64,000 nucleotides of DNA from DASQPR01 sp963797605 (GCA_963797605.1 CAWCPX010000017.1:124001-188000), one strand, 5' to 3'. Shown: positions 43,454-53,312, counted from the stretch's first letter. The notes: generated by a model not told the origin, from the letters alone. A program made the numbers and translations.

Positions 43454-45460
43454 TTAAACCTCCGCCGCCGACGGACCGACGTTCGTCCGCGAGCGCACGA
43501 CCTCGACGACGTGCGCGACCGCCTCGTCGAGTGGCAGGTTGTTGCGCTGCGAGCCGTCGCGGTAGCGGAACGACACCGTGCCACCGGCCACGTCCTCGTC
43601 GCCGGCGATCGCCATGAACGGGATCTTCTGCTGCTGGGCGGTCCGGATCTTCTTCTGCATGCGGTCGTCGGAGAAGTCGACCTCGGCCCGGATCCCTTCG
43701 GCGCGCAGCTTCGCGACGAACGCGGCCAGGTAGTCGGAGTGGTCTTCGCGGATCGGGATGCCGACCACCTGCACCGGCGCCAGCCAGGCCGGGAAGGCGC
43801 CCGCGTAGTGCTCGGTCAACACGCCGAAGAAGCGTTCGATCGAGCCGAACAGGGCCCGGTGGATCATGACGGGACGCTCGCGTGCGCCCGCGGAACCCTG
43901 GAACTCCAGCTCGAACCGCTCGGGCAGGTTGAAGTCGACCTGGATCGTGGACATCTGCCACGTCCTCCCGATCGCGTCCTTCGCCTGCACCGAGATCTTC
44001 GGACCGTAGAACGCGGCGCCGCCCGGGTCGGGTACGAGCGTGAGGCCCGACTCGGTCGCCGCCGATCGCAGCGCCTCCGTCGCCTCCTCCCACGCCTCGT
44101 CGGTGCCGACCGACTTCTCCGGGTTGCGGGTCGACAGCTCTAGGTAGAAGTCGTCGAGGCCGTAGTCGCGGAGCAGGTCGAGCACGAACGTGAGCAGCGA
44201 CTTCAGCTCGCCGCCCATCTGCTCGCGGGTGCAGTAGATGTGCGCGTCGTCCTGCGTCATGCCACGGACCCGGGTCAAGCCGTGGATCACGCCGGACTTC
44301 TCGAAGCGGTAGACGGTGCCGAACTCGAACAGGCGCAGCGGCAGCTCACGGTAGGAGCGGCCGCGCGCCTTGAAGATCAGGTTGTGGAACGGGCAGTTCA
44401 TCGGCTTCAGGTAGTAGTTCGCCCCTTCGAGCTGCATGGGCGGGTACATGCCGTCGGCGTACCACTGCAAATGTCCCGAAGTTTCGAAGAGCTGGCCCTT
44501 CGTGATGTGCGGCGTGTTGACGAACGAGTAACCGGCCGCCTCGTGCTTGAGCCGCGAGTAGTTTTCCAGCTCCCGGCGGATGATGCCGCCCTTGGGATGG
44601 AAGACGGCCAGGCCGGACCCGATCTCGTCGGGGAAGCTGAACAGATCGAGGTCGGAGCCGAGTTTGCGGTGGTCGCGACGGGCCGCCTCTTCGAGCAGCT
44701 TCAGGTAATCCTTGAGCGCTTCGCGGGTCGGCCAGGCGGTCCCGTACACCCGCTGCAACTGTGGGTTCTTCTCTGACCCGCGCCAATAGGCGGCGGCCGT
44801 GCGCATGAGTTTGAAGGCGCCGATCAGGCGCGTCGTCGGCAGGTGCGGGCCTCGGCAGAGGTCCGACCAGCACACCTTTTCGGTGGTCGCGTCGACGTTG
44901 TCGTAGATCGTCAGCTCGCCGCTGCCGATCTCCATGACCTCCGTCGTGTCGAGGTCAGACCCCTTGACGTCGACCAACTCGAGCTTGAACGGCTCGTCGG
45001 CCAACTCCGCTTTGGCCTCGCTCAGCGACTCGAAACGACGACGGCGGAAGCGCTGACCGGCCTTGATGATCTCCTGCATCCGCTTTTCGATCTTCGGCAG
45101 GTCATCGGGCTGGAACGGCTTGGCGACGGCGAAGTCGTAGTAGAAGCCGTTCTCGATCGGCGGCCCGATGCCGAGCTTCGCCTCCGGAAACACGTCCTGC
45201 ACGGCCTGCGCTAGCACGTGCGCGGTCGAGTGGCGCAGGACATTGAGACCGTCGGGCGAGTCCATGGGTACGGGTGTCACGACCGTGTCTTCGGTCGGCG
45301 CCCAGGCGAGGTCTCGGAGCTGCCCGGACGCATCGCGGACGACCACGATCGCCTTCGGGCCGTTGACGACGAGACCGGCGGCCGCGACCGCGTCGGCGCA
45401 CGTCGTGCCGGCCGCGACGGCGAGCGTCTCGGACACGGCAAGGGCGGCGACTTCGGACAC
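43454..45460 (-). CDS. thrS: Threonyl-tRNA synthetase
   Basis: 668 residues, intact. N-terminal TGS-like region, editing domain (LNVLRHSTAHVLAQAVQDVF; GFYYDFAVAKPFQPDDLPKI), class II core motif MNCPFHNLIFKARGRSYREL with zinc-binding Cys/His, RFEKSGVIHGLTRVRGMTQD, motif 3 ALFGSIERFFGVLTEHYAGA and a C-terminal anticodon domain (FMAIAGDEDVAGGTVSFRYR). GTG at 45460 with GAGGAG upstream. It belongs to the thrS-HIT-pgsA cluster in mycobacteria; here the epimerase and L,D-transpeptidase genes lie between. Confidence 0.95.
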   Translation of the reverse strand: MSEVAALAVSETLAVAAGTTCADAVAAAGLVVNGPKAIVVVRDASGQLRDLAWAPTEDTVVTPVPMDSPDGLNVLRHSTAHVLAQAVQDVFPEAKLGIGPPIENGFYYDFAVAKPFQPDDLPKIEKRMQEIIKAGQRFRRRRFESLSEAKAELADEPFKLELVDVKGSDLDTTEVMEIGSGELTIYDNVDATTEKVCWSDLCRGPHLPTTRLIGAFKLMRTAAAYWRGSEKNPQLQRVYGTAWPTREALKDYLKLLEEAARRDHRKLGSDLDLFSFPDEIGSGLAVFHPKGGIIRRELENYSRLKHEAAGYSFVNTPHITKGQLFETSGHLQWYADGMYPPMQLEGANYYLKPMNCPFHNLIFKARGRSYRELPLRLFEFGTVYRFEKSGVIHGLTRVRGMTQDDAHIYCTREQMGGELKSLLTFVLDLLRDYGLDDFYLELSTRNPEKSVGTDEAWEEATEALRSAATESGLTLVPDPGGAAFYGPKISVQAKDAIGRTWQMSTIQVDFNLPERFELEFQGSAGARERPVMIHRALFGSIERFFGVLTEHYAGAFPAWLAPVQVVGIPIREDHSDYLAAFVAKLRAEGIRAEVDFSDDRMQKKIRTAQQQKIPFMAIAGDEDVAGGTVSFRYRDGSQRNNLPLDEAVAHVVEVVRSRTNVGPSAAEV

Positions 45461-45665
45461 GGCGGGCTCCTCGAGATCATGAAAATGGTGGACCCACCGA
45501 TGCTATCGGTCGTGACCGTGCTGCCCGCTGGCGGCGCGGTCGCGGCTCGTATCCCGGCCGGGTCGGCAGCACGAAATATCGCGAACCGGCACCAGCTGGA
45601 CGCCGGATGATCGAATCCTGGATTCCGCCCTGCCACCGAGCCGATCGCAGGGTTACATTGACGCC

Positions 45666-46820
45666 GTGAGCACCTCGGACATGATGACCGCGCTTGCGCG
45701 GCGCTACCAGTCGTTCTTCGCCACCGCGCCGGCAATCCCGTTCGCGGTGGCGGCGCAGGACACCGCCGAACCCCGTCGCTTCGGCGAGGGCGAACCGGCC
45801 TTCACGATCACCGTCAAAGACGCCCGGGGTGCCAAGGCACTCGCGGGCCTCGACCAGTTCGGTGTCGCGGTGGCCTACCTCGAAGGGTGGATCGACGTCG
45901 ACGGCGACCTCGCGACCGCTCTGAAAATGCGGGCGTTCTTCCGCGACTTCCACCCGATCGCCTGGGTGTCGCAGTTCGTGCCGGCCCTGATCCGCGGGCG
46001 CGTCAACAGCGACAAGAAGGCCATCTCCCACCACTACGACGAAGACTCCGACTTCTTCCTCTCCTTCCTCGACGAGCGCCACCGCTGCTACACCGAAGGC
46101 GTCTTCGCCCGCGACGACGAGCCGCTGGCCGACGCGATGACCCGCAAGATGGACATCGCCCTCGAAGCGATCGGCGTCAAGCCCGGCGACCACGTGCTGG
46201 AAGTCGGCGGTGGCTGGGGCGCGTGGGTCGAATATGCCGGCAAGCGCGGCATCGAGGTCACGACGCTGACGCTCTCCAAGGAGTCCGAGCGCTACCTCAA
46301 CGACCTGATCACCCGGGAACAGTTGCCGGCCCGCGTGATCCGCGAGCACATCTACGGCTTCGAGAGCCCGAAGAGGTTCGACGCGATCGTGAACATGGGC
46401 GTCACCGAGCACCTGCCGAACTACAAGACGACGATCCGCAAGTACGCCGAACTCGTCAAGCCCGGTGGCACCGTCTACCTCGACGCGCTCGCGATGCGCA
46501 CGAAGCACAACATCTCGACGTTCATGAGCCGCATGGTCTACCCGGGCGGCCAGTCACCGCTGCTGCTGCACGACTACCTGCACGAGGTCGCACGGTCACC
46601 GTTCGAGCTCATCAGCATCGACGACGACCGGCACAACTACATGCTCACGTGCAAGCGGTGGGCCGAACGCCTCGACGCGAAGCGCGACGAGATCGTGGCA
46701 CGCTGGGGTGAACCGCTCTACCGCCGCTTCCGTCTGTTCCTGTGGGGCTCGGCCGCCGGCTTCGACACCGGTCTGGTGCAGGCCTATCGCTGGGTGCTGC
46801 GGATGCCGGAGACGGCCTGA
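45666..46820 (+). CDS. Cyclopropane-fatty-acid-synthase-like methyltransferase
   Basis: 384-residue SAM-dependent enzyme of the CFA synthase family, acting on unsaturated acyl chains of phospholipids. The SAM site is VLEVGGGWGAWVEYAGKRGI near residue 178, with Gly where many CFA synthases have Cys. DERHRCYTEGVFARDDEPLA, VNMGVTEHLPNYKTTIRKYA and LFLWGSAAGFDTGLVQAYRW are conserved. GTG start at 45666. Divergent from thrS. Which lipid is modified is unknown. Confidence 0.86.
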   Translation: MSTSDMMTALARRYQSFFATAPAIPFAVAAQDTAEPRRFGEGEPAFTITVKDARGAKALAGLDQFGVAVAYLEGWIDVDGDLATALKMRAFFRDFHPIAWVSQFVPALIRGRVNSDKKAISHHYDEDSDFFLSFLDERHRCYTEGVFARDDEPLADAMTRKMDIALEAIGVKPGDHVLEVGGGWGAWVEYAGKRGIEVTTLTLSKESERYLNDLITREQLPARVIREHIYGFESPKRFDAIVNMGVTEHLPNYKTTIRKYAELVKPGGTVYLDALAMRTKHNISTFMSRMVYPGGQSPLLLHDYLHEVARSPFELISIDDDRHNYMLTCKRWAERLDAKRDEIVARWGEPLYRRFRLFLWGSAAGFDTGLVQAYRWVLRMPETA

Positions 46821-46848
46821 GGCCCCCTGAACAGGCTCGGAGGCCGTC

Positions 46849-47052
46849 GTGAAACGTGTGATCCTGCTGATTGTGGGCGTCGTGTTGGTGCTGGTCGGCG
46901 TGCTGTGGACGCTGCAAGGTTTCAACATGATGGGCCAGTCGGGCGGCATGAACGGGCACAAGATCTTCGCGGTGATCGGCATCATCGTCGGTCTGGTCGG
47001 GCTCGGTCTGCTGGCGACGGGCGCGCGATCGAAGAAAAGCACGAGCGTTTGA
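46849..47052 (+). CDS. Small membrane protein with two helices
   Basis: 67 residues: VILLIVGVVLVLVGVLWTLQ, a short Gly/Met loop (FNMMGQSGGMNGHK), and FAVIGIIVGLVGLGLLATGA, then a basic tail. It resembles short actinobacterial hydrophobic proteins of unknown role. GTG 28 bases after the methyltransferase stop, with AGGAGGCC-like site; possibly in the same transcript. Confidence 0.75.
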   Translation: MKRVILLIVGVVLVLVGVLWTLQGFNMMGQSGGMNGHKIFAVIGIIVGLVGLGLLATGARSKKSTSV

Positions 47053-47067
47053 TTTGATGGGTACGAG

Positions 47068-47100
47068 ACTGGCGCGCATCCGATCTGGGTGCGCGCCAGT
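47068..47100. terminator. Terminator between convergent genes
   Basis: ACTGGCGCGCA pairs perfectly with TGCGCGCCAGT around an 11-base loop, between the membrane protein stop and the coiled-coil gene stop at 47112. Confidence 0.75.
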
Positions 47101-47111
47101 TCCGTGTGTCG

Positions 47112-47546
47112 TTACGCCGTCTGGGCCGGTTCCGGAAGCCGAGACAGAATCACCGCGAGAGTCGTGTTCATCGTCGCCAGGCTGGTGTCCACCGCGTTGA
47201 ACCGCTCATCCACCGCGTTGAACCGCTCATCCACCGTGTTGAACCGCTCATCCACCGTGTTGAACCGCTCATCCACCGCGTTGAACCGCTCATCAACGTT
47301 CGCCGCCAGCGCGCTAACCCGGGCGTCAACTGCAAGGATTCGCTTGTCGGTGCTGTCGAAACGCGCATTGATCTGCTTTTGCATCTCGCTGAACCGCACA
47401 TCGACGCGGTCAGCTCGCTGCACCAGTCGCACTAACTGGCTGTTGACACTTGTGACGCCGTTCTGCACCTGGGATATCAGGTCATAGGTCGCCATCGTGT
47501 CGTTTTCGAGGCGGCGGATGCGGGTGTCCGTGTCTTCGTCGATCAT
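47112..47546 (-). CDS. Coiled-coil repeat protein
   Basis: 144 residues, no membrane segment. The whole chain is helical with heptad pattern; residues about 84-125 are repeats of VDERFNA/VDERFNT (V and F at a and e positions), a form seen in many bacterial coiled-coil proteins of unknown function. The N-terminal half (RIRRLENDTMATYDLISQVQ; LVRLVQRADRVDVRFSEMQK) is also coiled coil. It likely forms an oligomeric rod. ATG at 47546. Confidence 0.75.
   Translation of the reverse strand: MIDEDTDTRIRRLENDTMATYDLISQVQNGVTSVNSQLVRLVQRADRVDVRFSEMQKQINARFDSTDKRILAVDARVSALAANVDERFNAVDERFNTVDERFNTVDERFNAVDERFNAVDTSLATMNTTLAVILSRLPEPAQTA
47191..47295 (-). repeat. 21-base tandem repeat, five copies
   Basis: Five units of 21 bases, ACCGCGTTGAACCGCTCATC with one base variant (GTG for GCG), coding the VDERFN heptads. 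Copies are nearly identical at DNA level, so the number may vary by slippage. Confidence 0.9.
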
Positions 47547-47661
47547 CTGACTGTGCCCTCCGGGCGGGTCGGGGTGACTGAATCGTAGACGACCCTACCC
47601 CGGATGATCTTGCTTGTGCCCCTCACGAAAGAGTGAAGCGGTTTTCGGACATCACTGCAGG

Positions 47662-49491
47662 TCACCGCCGTCGCGCCCGGCTCGCCGTCGGGCTCGGCGT
47701 GTCCGTTTTTCCGATCGCCGCCGCCAACGTAACCGCCGTATTCACCAGTTGCACGTGCGAGAACGCTTGCGGGAAATTGCCCACCTGACGCCCGGTTACC
47801 GTGTCGTACTCCTCGGCCAGCAACCCGATGTCGTTGCGCAGCGACAGCAGCCGGTCCAGCAGCGCGCGCGCCTCCTCGACCCGGCCCTGCAGCGTGTAGT
47901 TATCGACCAGCCAGAACGTGCACGCGAGGAACGCGCCCTCGCCCGGCGGCAGACCGTCGACCGTGGACACCTCGGTGTTGTTGTACCGCAGCACGAACCC
48001 GTCGACCAGCAGCTCCTTCTCGATCGCGGCCACCGTGCCGAGCACGCGCGGATCGGTCGCCGGCAGGAACCCGACCGGTGCGATCAGCAGCAGCGACGCG
48101 TCGAGCGCGGCCGAGCCGTACGACTGCGTGAACGTGTTCCGCTCCGCGTCGAAGCCCTCCGCGCAGACCTGTGCGTGGATCTCGTCGCGGATGCGGCGCC
48201 ACTCGTCAGCCGGCCCCTCCCGGTCGTATTTCTCGGTCGTCTTGATGGCACGGTCGAACGCGACCCACGCCATCACCTTCGAGTGCGTGAAGTGGCGGCG
48301 GGGACCGCGTACCTCCCAAATGCCCTCATCGGGTTGGCGCCACGCGGTCGCGAGGAATTCCAGCAGCGCCCGCTGGACCCGCCAGGCGTCGTCGTCGGCC
48401 GGCAACCCGCCCACGCGAGCCTGGTACATCGCGTCCAGCAGTTCGCCGAACACGTCGAGTTGCAGCTGGGCGGAGGCCGCGTTGCCGATGCGGACCGGCG
48501 CCGCCCCCTGATAGCCGGGCAGCCACGGCAGCTCGAGTTCGGTCAGGCGGCGTTCCCCGTTGACCCCGTACATGATCTGGATCTGGTCCGGCCTACCGGC
48601 GAGCGCCCGCACCAGCCACTCGCGCCAGCGCCTCGCCTCGTCGGTGTAGCCGCCTTCCAGCAGCACCAGCAGCGTCAACGTGGCATCACGGATCCAGCAG
48701 TAGCGATAGTCCCAGTTGCGCACGCCGCCCAACTGCTCCGGCAGCGACGTCGTCAGCGCGGCCACGATGCCGCCGCTCGGCGCGTAGGTCAGGCCTTTGA
48801 GCGTGATCAGCGACCGGAGCACGGCGTCGCGGTCGGGGCCCTGATAGCTGCACTTCTCCGACCACCGCTCCCACCACTGCACGGTCTCGGCGATGGTGCG
48901 CGGCACGTTCGTGATCGGCGCGAGCTTCGAGCGCGGCCCGGTCCACCCGAGCCGGAAGCACACCGAATCGCCCTCATGGAGCGTGAACGCCGCCCGCCCG
49001 ATGTCGTCGTCGCCGCCCTCGATCCGCACGTCGGCGTCGATGATCACGGTGTCGGGGCCGGCCAGGGCCTCGATCCGCGCACCGGAGCGCCGCAGCCAGG
49101 GCGTGATGCTGCCATAGTCGAAGCGCAGCGCGATCTCGCAGACCATGTCGACGGTGCCGCTGACGCCCTCGACGCGGCGCACCAGGTCGGGGATCTCGTC
49201 GCGCACCGGCATCGCGTCGGTCAGCCGCACCACGCCGGTCGGTGTCGTGAAGATCGTCTCCAGCACGAGGCTGTTCCCTCGATAGGACCTCGTGGACGTG
49301 TAGTCGACGCCGTATCCCCCGGCCGGCGCGACGAGCCATCGCCCGTGGTCGGGCGTGCCCAGGATGGCCGCGAAGCACGCACCCGAATCGAACCGTGGCA
49401 GGCACATCCAGTCGATCGAGCCGTCACGCCCGACCAGGGCGCCCGTGTGCAGATCACCGATGAACCCGTAGTCCTCGATCGCCAACGCCAT
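47662..49491 (-). CDS. Glycoside hydrolase family 15 (glucoamylase/trehalase-like)
   Basis: 609 residues, intact, an (alpha/alpha)6 enzyme cleaving alpha-glucosidic bonds. YGFIGDLHTGALVGRDGSID and MCLPRFDSGACFAAILG at the N-terminus, WDYRYCWIRDATLTLLVLLE in the core, QLQLDVFGELLDAMYQA, and the catalytic Glu in PDEGIWEVRGPRRHFTHSKV. No signal peptide, so it is cytoplasmic. Several actinobacterial members are trehalases; the sequence does not decide between trehalase and glucoamylase. Confidence 0.9.
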   Translation of the reverse strand: MALAIEDYGFIGDLHTGALVGRDGSIDWMCLPRFDSGACFAAILGTPDHGRWLVAPAGGYGVDYTSTRSYRGNSLVLETIFTTPTGVVRLTDAMPVRDEIPDLVRRVEGVSGTVDMVCEIALRFDYGSITPWLRRSGARIEALAGPDTVIIDADVRIEGGDDDIGRAAFTLHEGDSVCFRLGWTGPRSKLAPITNVPRTIAETVQWWERWSEKCSYQGPDRDAVLRSLITLKGLTYAPSGGIVAALTTSLPEQLGGVRNWDYRYCWIRDATLTLLVLLEGGYTDEARRWREWLVRALAGRPDQIQIMYGVNGERRLTELELPWLPGYQGAAPVRIGNAASAQLQLDVFGELLDAMYQARVGGLPADDDAWRVQRALLEFLATAWRQPDEGIWEVRGPRRHFTHSKVMAWVAFDRAIKTTEKYDREGPADEWRRIRDEIHAQVCAEGFDAERNTFTQSYGSAALDASLLLIAPVGFLPATDPRVLGTVAAIEKELLVDGFVLRYNNTEVSTVDGLPPGEGAFLACTFWLVDNYTLQGRVEEARALLDRLLSLRNDIGLLAEEYDTVTGRQVGNFPQAFSHVQLVNTAVTLAAAIGKTDTPSPTASRARRR

Positions 49492-49677
49492 GTCACCAGC
49501 AGATCACCCCAACCTGAGAAACGCCATTACAGATCAAGATCATGATGTCGGTACGGCAGAGCCGAGCGTGGCTCAGTTTCGGTGGCGGCAGCGGGCTGCC
49601 AACCAGTGGCGCCGAAACGTCGGAACTTTTGCCCGATTTGCCAGGTTCCACTCCAGGCATTCGAGCGTTGAGCGCGT

Positions 49678-51267
49678 GTGCGCAGTCCACGTCTGAATCC
49701 CGCAGGCCCGAACGGCCGGCCCTCGCGCCGGAGCCGATCCCGCCTGGGCACGGTCGCGGTCACCGTCAGCTTCGTCGGCGTGTTCGTGGCCGCCTGGGTC
49801 GGCGCCGGCGACGCCACCGCGATCACGCCGGCGACCGCCGCGGTCGCGAAACCCGCCGCCTCAGTGGCGGTGAGCGGCACCGTGTTCTACGACCGCAACG
49901 ACAACGGCGCGATGGATCCGGGCGAGCCGGGCATCGCCGGGATCCGCGTACGGGACAAGACCGGCGATCAGAGCGTGCTGACGTCCGCCACCGGCGCGTA
50001 CGCGTTTCCCGCCGCGCCCACGTCCGGATATCTGCAGGTCGAGACGGGCTGGTTCCGGTCGCAGTGCCCGCCGGCGTCGGCTCCGACCGACAATTCATGC
50101 CCGGCCGGACCCGGTGCCGACAACACGTACCTCGTCAACAATCAGTTCGTGCGGTTCACGCTCTCGGGCAAGAGCACCACGCGCGCCGACGTCGGCCTCG
50201 TGCCCGACTGGCCGGGGCGTTCGATGACGATCCCGGCGCTGGTCGACGGCGTCGTGCCGGCCAACCCGGTCGACGTCGCGGCACGGCTCTCGTGGGCGTC
50301 GGGTGACTGTGCCGGCGACGGGTTCGAGATCTGCCGCGCGGGCGACACGTTCACGCTGGTCGGGCAAGTCTTCAACCAGGGCACCACGGCTCTGACCGGC
50401 GTCACGGCGCGCGTCTACGTGCCACCGGGCGACTGTGTGTCGAGCGTGGCGCCGCTGCCGTATTCCGTACCCGCTGAGCTGGGCACTCTGTCGGTGAGCC
50501 CGGCGAACCCGACGTGCGCGACGCGCTATCTCGACCTGTCGCTCGGCGGCGCGCTGGTGCCGGCCGGCGGCCTACGCGTGCTGATCCACGGCTCGACTCA
50601 CGCCGGCCCCGGCACGCCCGGCTGCGTCATCAAGAAGATCGACAAGAAGCTGTGCCCATCCGACGAACCGCAGGGCCGGGGCTGGCTCTTCGGCGTCAGC
50701 CACATCGATCAGAGCGGCGATCCCGACTCGACGTTCTGCGCCGCCGGCGACGTGACGACGTGCCCGATCGGCCTGCACGACAAGCGGCGCGCACCGGACG
50801 AGATCGACCCGGCCGGGCACAACGTGGACGCGAGCCTCGGTGGCTCGACCGCCTACGACCTGCTCGCGCATGCGGAGATGGTCGGCGCGGACACCGTCCG
50901 GGCGTGGGCGAGCAACGCCGGGCCGAACGTGTCGAGCGAGAAGGCGACGGTCAAGATCTGGTTCCCGGCCGGCACGACGGTCGTGGCCGTGCCACCGAAA
51001 CACAACCTGATCACGTGCGACGCCGGCAAGCACAGCGGCTCGGCGACCGTGGTCACCTGCACGCTCGGCGGCCCGGTCGCACCGACGCTCTCGTCACCGG
51101 CGGCCGACATCACCCTGTCATCCGCGCCGGCCCGGGTCGTGGTCTGCGTGGCGCCGCCGGCATCGGCAACACCGGAAAGCGTGCCGGCGACCACCGGTTG
51201 CGACCTCACCACGCACGCCGGCGACACCGCGACGAACAACGACGCGACCTTGACGTGGGCGCCGTAG
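49678..51267 (+). CDS. Secreted protein with SdrD B-like domain
   Basis: 529 residues. A signal peptide with long basic lead (SRSRLGTVAVTVSFVGVFVA) is followed by an SdrD_B/collagen-binding-like beta domain: SGTVFYDRNDNGAMDPGEPG, GIAGIRVRDKTGDQSVLTS. The calcium-type DxNxDG loop is present as DRNDNGAMD. Two to three DUF11-like beta domains follow (DTFTLVGQVFNQGTTALTGV; ATVKIWFPAGTTVVAVPPKH). No sorting signal or anchor is seen at the C-terminus, so it is probably secreted. GTG at 49678 chosen. Confidence 0.75.
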   Translation: MRSPRLNPAGPNGRPSRRSRSRLGTVAVTVSFVGVFVAAWVGAGDATAITPATAAVAKPAASVAVSGTVFYDRNDNGAMDPGEPGIAGIRVRDKTGDQSVLTSATGAYAFPAAPTSGYLQVETGWFRSQCPPASAPTDNSCPAGPGADNTYLVNNQFVRFTLSGKSTTRADVGLVPDWPGRSMTIPALVDGVVPANPVDVAARLSWASGDCAGDGFEICRAGDTFTLVGQVFNQGTTALTGVTARVYVPPGDCVSSVAPLPYSVPAELGTLSVSPANPTCATRYLDLSLGGALVPAGGLRVLIHGSTHAGPGTPGCVIKKIDKKLCPSDEPQGRGWLFGVSHIDQSGDPDSTFCAAGDVTTCPIGLHDKRRAPDEIDPAGHNVDASLGGSTAYDLLAHAEMVGADTVRAWASNAGPNVSSEKATVKIWFPAGTTVVAVPPKHNLITCDAGKHSGSATVVTCTLGGPVAPTLSSPAADITLSSAPARVVVCVAPPASATPESVPATTGCDLTTHAGDTATNNDATLTWAP

Positions 51268-51501
51268 ACCGGGCCACTCAGCGGATCGCCTGCCGGGGCG
51301 GGCGCGACGGGCCGTCCCGATCGCCGCAGTCGACCACGGTTCTACGTTGACGACGGCGCTGCCGAGCGTCATCGGGCCGCGGCGATGTGGGCGTCCGCGG
51401 GGCTCGTTACCGGCCCGGGCAAACGCGACACGCTCACTCGACACGCCGGTGCGGTTCGGATCTCCGACGACACTGCTGGTTTGACCGGATGTCGGCGACG
51501 C

Positions 51502-51537
51502 TGACGTCGGAATTCTGGCCGCACGCGTGTCGACACG
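51502..51537. repeat. Second copy of the 37.0-kb element, reverse orientation
   Basis: TGACGTCGGAA (51502-51512) and CGTGTCGACACG (51526-51537), separated by 13 bases, match the reverse complement of the parts at 37033-37069. It lies in the 287-base convergent gap 51268-51554, where no gene is seen. Confidence 0.7.
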
Positions 51538-51554
51538 CCGACGGACGTGGCGAA

Positions 51555-53312
51555 CTACTTCGCGGCGCCCGGGCGCAACGCGATCGCCTGCAGGAAGATG
51601 CCGCCGATCTTCGACGGGTCGGTCGCCAGGAAGACGCCGCCACCGGTCGCCGCCGTGATCTTCGCGAGCTCGGTCTTGTCGACGCCGTCACCGATTCCGA
51701 TCGCGATCACCTCGATCGGCTTCGCCGGATCGGCGATCTTCTTGATCTGCGCCAGCAACGCGGGCAGCGTGAGGCCGCCCGGGTTGTCGTTCTGGCCGTC
51801 CGTCATGATCACGATGGAGTTGACCCGGCTCGGGTCCCATCCCTGCTGCACCGTCTTATAAGCGGCCAACACCGTGTCGTAGAGGCCGGTGTTGCCCTGC
51901 GGGATCGGCGTGATGCCGGGCAACGCCGCCTGCATCGCGGGCCGCCCGGCCGACAGCGGGCCGATCGGCACCAACTGCTTGTAGGGCAGCTTGCCGTTGA
52001 GGTCGGTGGAGAACGTCCAGAGACCCAGCGACCAGCGATCGTCGAAGAGCCCGAGGCCGGCCCGGGCCGCTGCCACCGTGACCGCCTCCCGCGTCTCGCC
52101 ACCCGCCGTCGGCACCTTCGTGGCCATCGAGCCGGAGACGTCGATGACCGCGAGCATCCGGCCCGGCACAGTCACGGCCGACCACGTGGACAGCGCCTGT
52201 CCGACGGCCGCCGCCGGGACGGTGGACGGCGTCAGCGGGCCGGCCGGCATGCCCGCGGTCTGCGGCAGGGCCGCGCCGAAGGTGCCGTCGGCCGCGCGCA
52301 GATCGGCGTTCGCGAGCGTGTCCTTCCAGGCCGATCCGGTGAGCCGCGCGGCGAACCGCGCCGCCGCGTCCGCCTTGACCTTCGACAGGTCCGACATCGG
52401 CGTGTACGGGTAGTCGAGCGCGGGTGGTGCCGGCTTCAGGTAGAGCCCCACCAGTGGCACCGGCGGCTGCGCGGCGTTGTAGGCGAGCAGCGCCTGCTCC
52501 GGGATCGGCGCGGCGGACAGGCTTTGGCCGATGGTCGAGGCGTCCGCGGCCCGGGGGAACTGGCCCATCAGGTCGTCGCGCAACTGCGAGTCACCGGTGG
52601 CGAGCGCCCGCATCGCGCCGACGAGAGCCGCCTGGCTCTGGGTGCTGACGGTCGTGGTGCCACCGGAGGCGGCGGAACCGACCGCGAGCAGGGCCGACAG
52701 CCCGGACGCGTCGACATCGGGGTCGACGATGCCGGACCGGATCGTGCCGCTGGTCATCTTCGTCAGGAGTTGCGGCCAGGTCAGCGACGTCAGCGAGGAG
52801 CCGAGTGCCTTGGCGACCGGCTGCGGCATCGCGACGACGACCGGGCTCGACGCGACCGAGGTGCCTTTGAGCGTGACGGAGACGGCGGCCAGACGCGCGG
52901 CCCATGTGGACGAATCGGGCACCCAGACGTCCGGCACCTTCGTCGTGCCGTTCGGCTTGCCGAGCCCGGTCACGGTCGCCTGGTGCGCGGACGCGATCGC
53001 CGACGCCACATCGGACGGTTGCGCCGCGGTGACCGTGATCCGTACGCAATCGCCGTCGACCGCGGTGTTCTTCGCGTTCCACGCGTCCGCCTGGGTCCGC
53101 AGCGCCGGCGCGATCTCCGGAGCCGCCGAGATCGCGAGCGGAGATGCGGTGCCACATGAGGACGCGCTCTGGTGATGGAACCAGCCTCGGCGGTTTCCGA
53201 GCCACCCGCCGACGCCCAGGACGGCAACGAGCACGATCACGAGCGCCAGCGGAAATGCGCGGCGCCCGGCTGACCGTTGTGTTTTACGATGCTGTCCAGT
53301 CACGGACCCCAT
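51555..53312 (-). CDS. Membrane-anchored substrate-binding/VWA domain protein
   Basis: 585 residues. One N-terminal helix (FPLALVIVLVAVLGVGGWLG), then an extracellular solute-binding-like domain (residues 60-330: SPLAISAAPEIAPALRTQAD, SVASSPVVVAMPQPVAKALG) and a C-terminal von Willebrand A domain with the MIDAS motif LAVIDVSGSM and TDGQND. This SBP-VWA combination is known in actinobacteria but its job is unclear; metal-dependent protein binding outside the membrane is likely. Start at ATG 53312; GTG 53303 is an alternative. Intact. Confidence 0.8.
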   Translation of the reverse strand: MGSVTGQHRKTQRSAGRRAFPLALVIVLVAVLGVGGWLGNRRGWFHHQSASSCGTASPLAISAAPEIAPALRTQADAWNAKNTAVDGDCVRITVTAAQPSDVASAIASAHQATVTGLGKPNGTTKVPDVWVPDSSTWAARLAAVSVTLKGTSVASSPVVVAMPQPVAKALGSSLTSLTWPQLLTKMTSGTIRSGIVDPDVDASGLSALLAVGSAASGGTTTVSTQSQAALVGAMRALATGDSQLRDDLMGQFPRAADASTIGQSLSAAPIPEQALLAYNAAQPPVPLVGLYLKPAPPALDYPYTPMSDLSKVKADAAARFAARLTGSAWKDTLANADLRAADGTFGAALPQTAGMPAGPLTPSTVPAAAVGQALSTWSAVTVPGRMLAVIDVSGSMATKVPTAGGETREAVTVAAARAGLGLFDDRWSLGLWTFSTDLNGKLPYKQLVPIGPLSAGRPAMQAALPGITPIPQGNTGLYDTVLAAYKTVQQGWDPSRVNSIVIMTDGQNDNPGGLTLPALLAQIKKIADPAKPIEVIAIGIGDGVDKTELAKITAATGGGVFLATDPSKIGGIFLQAIALRPGAAK

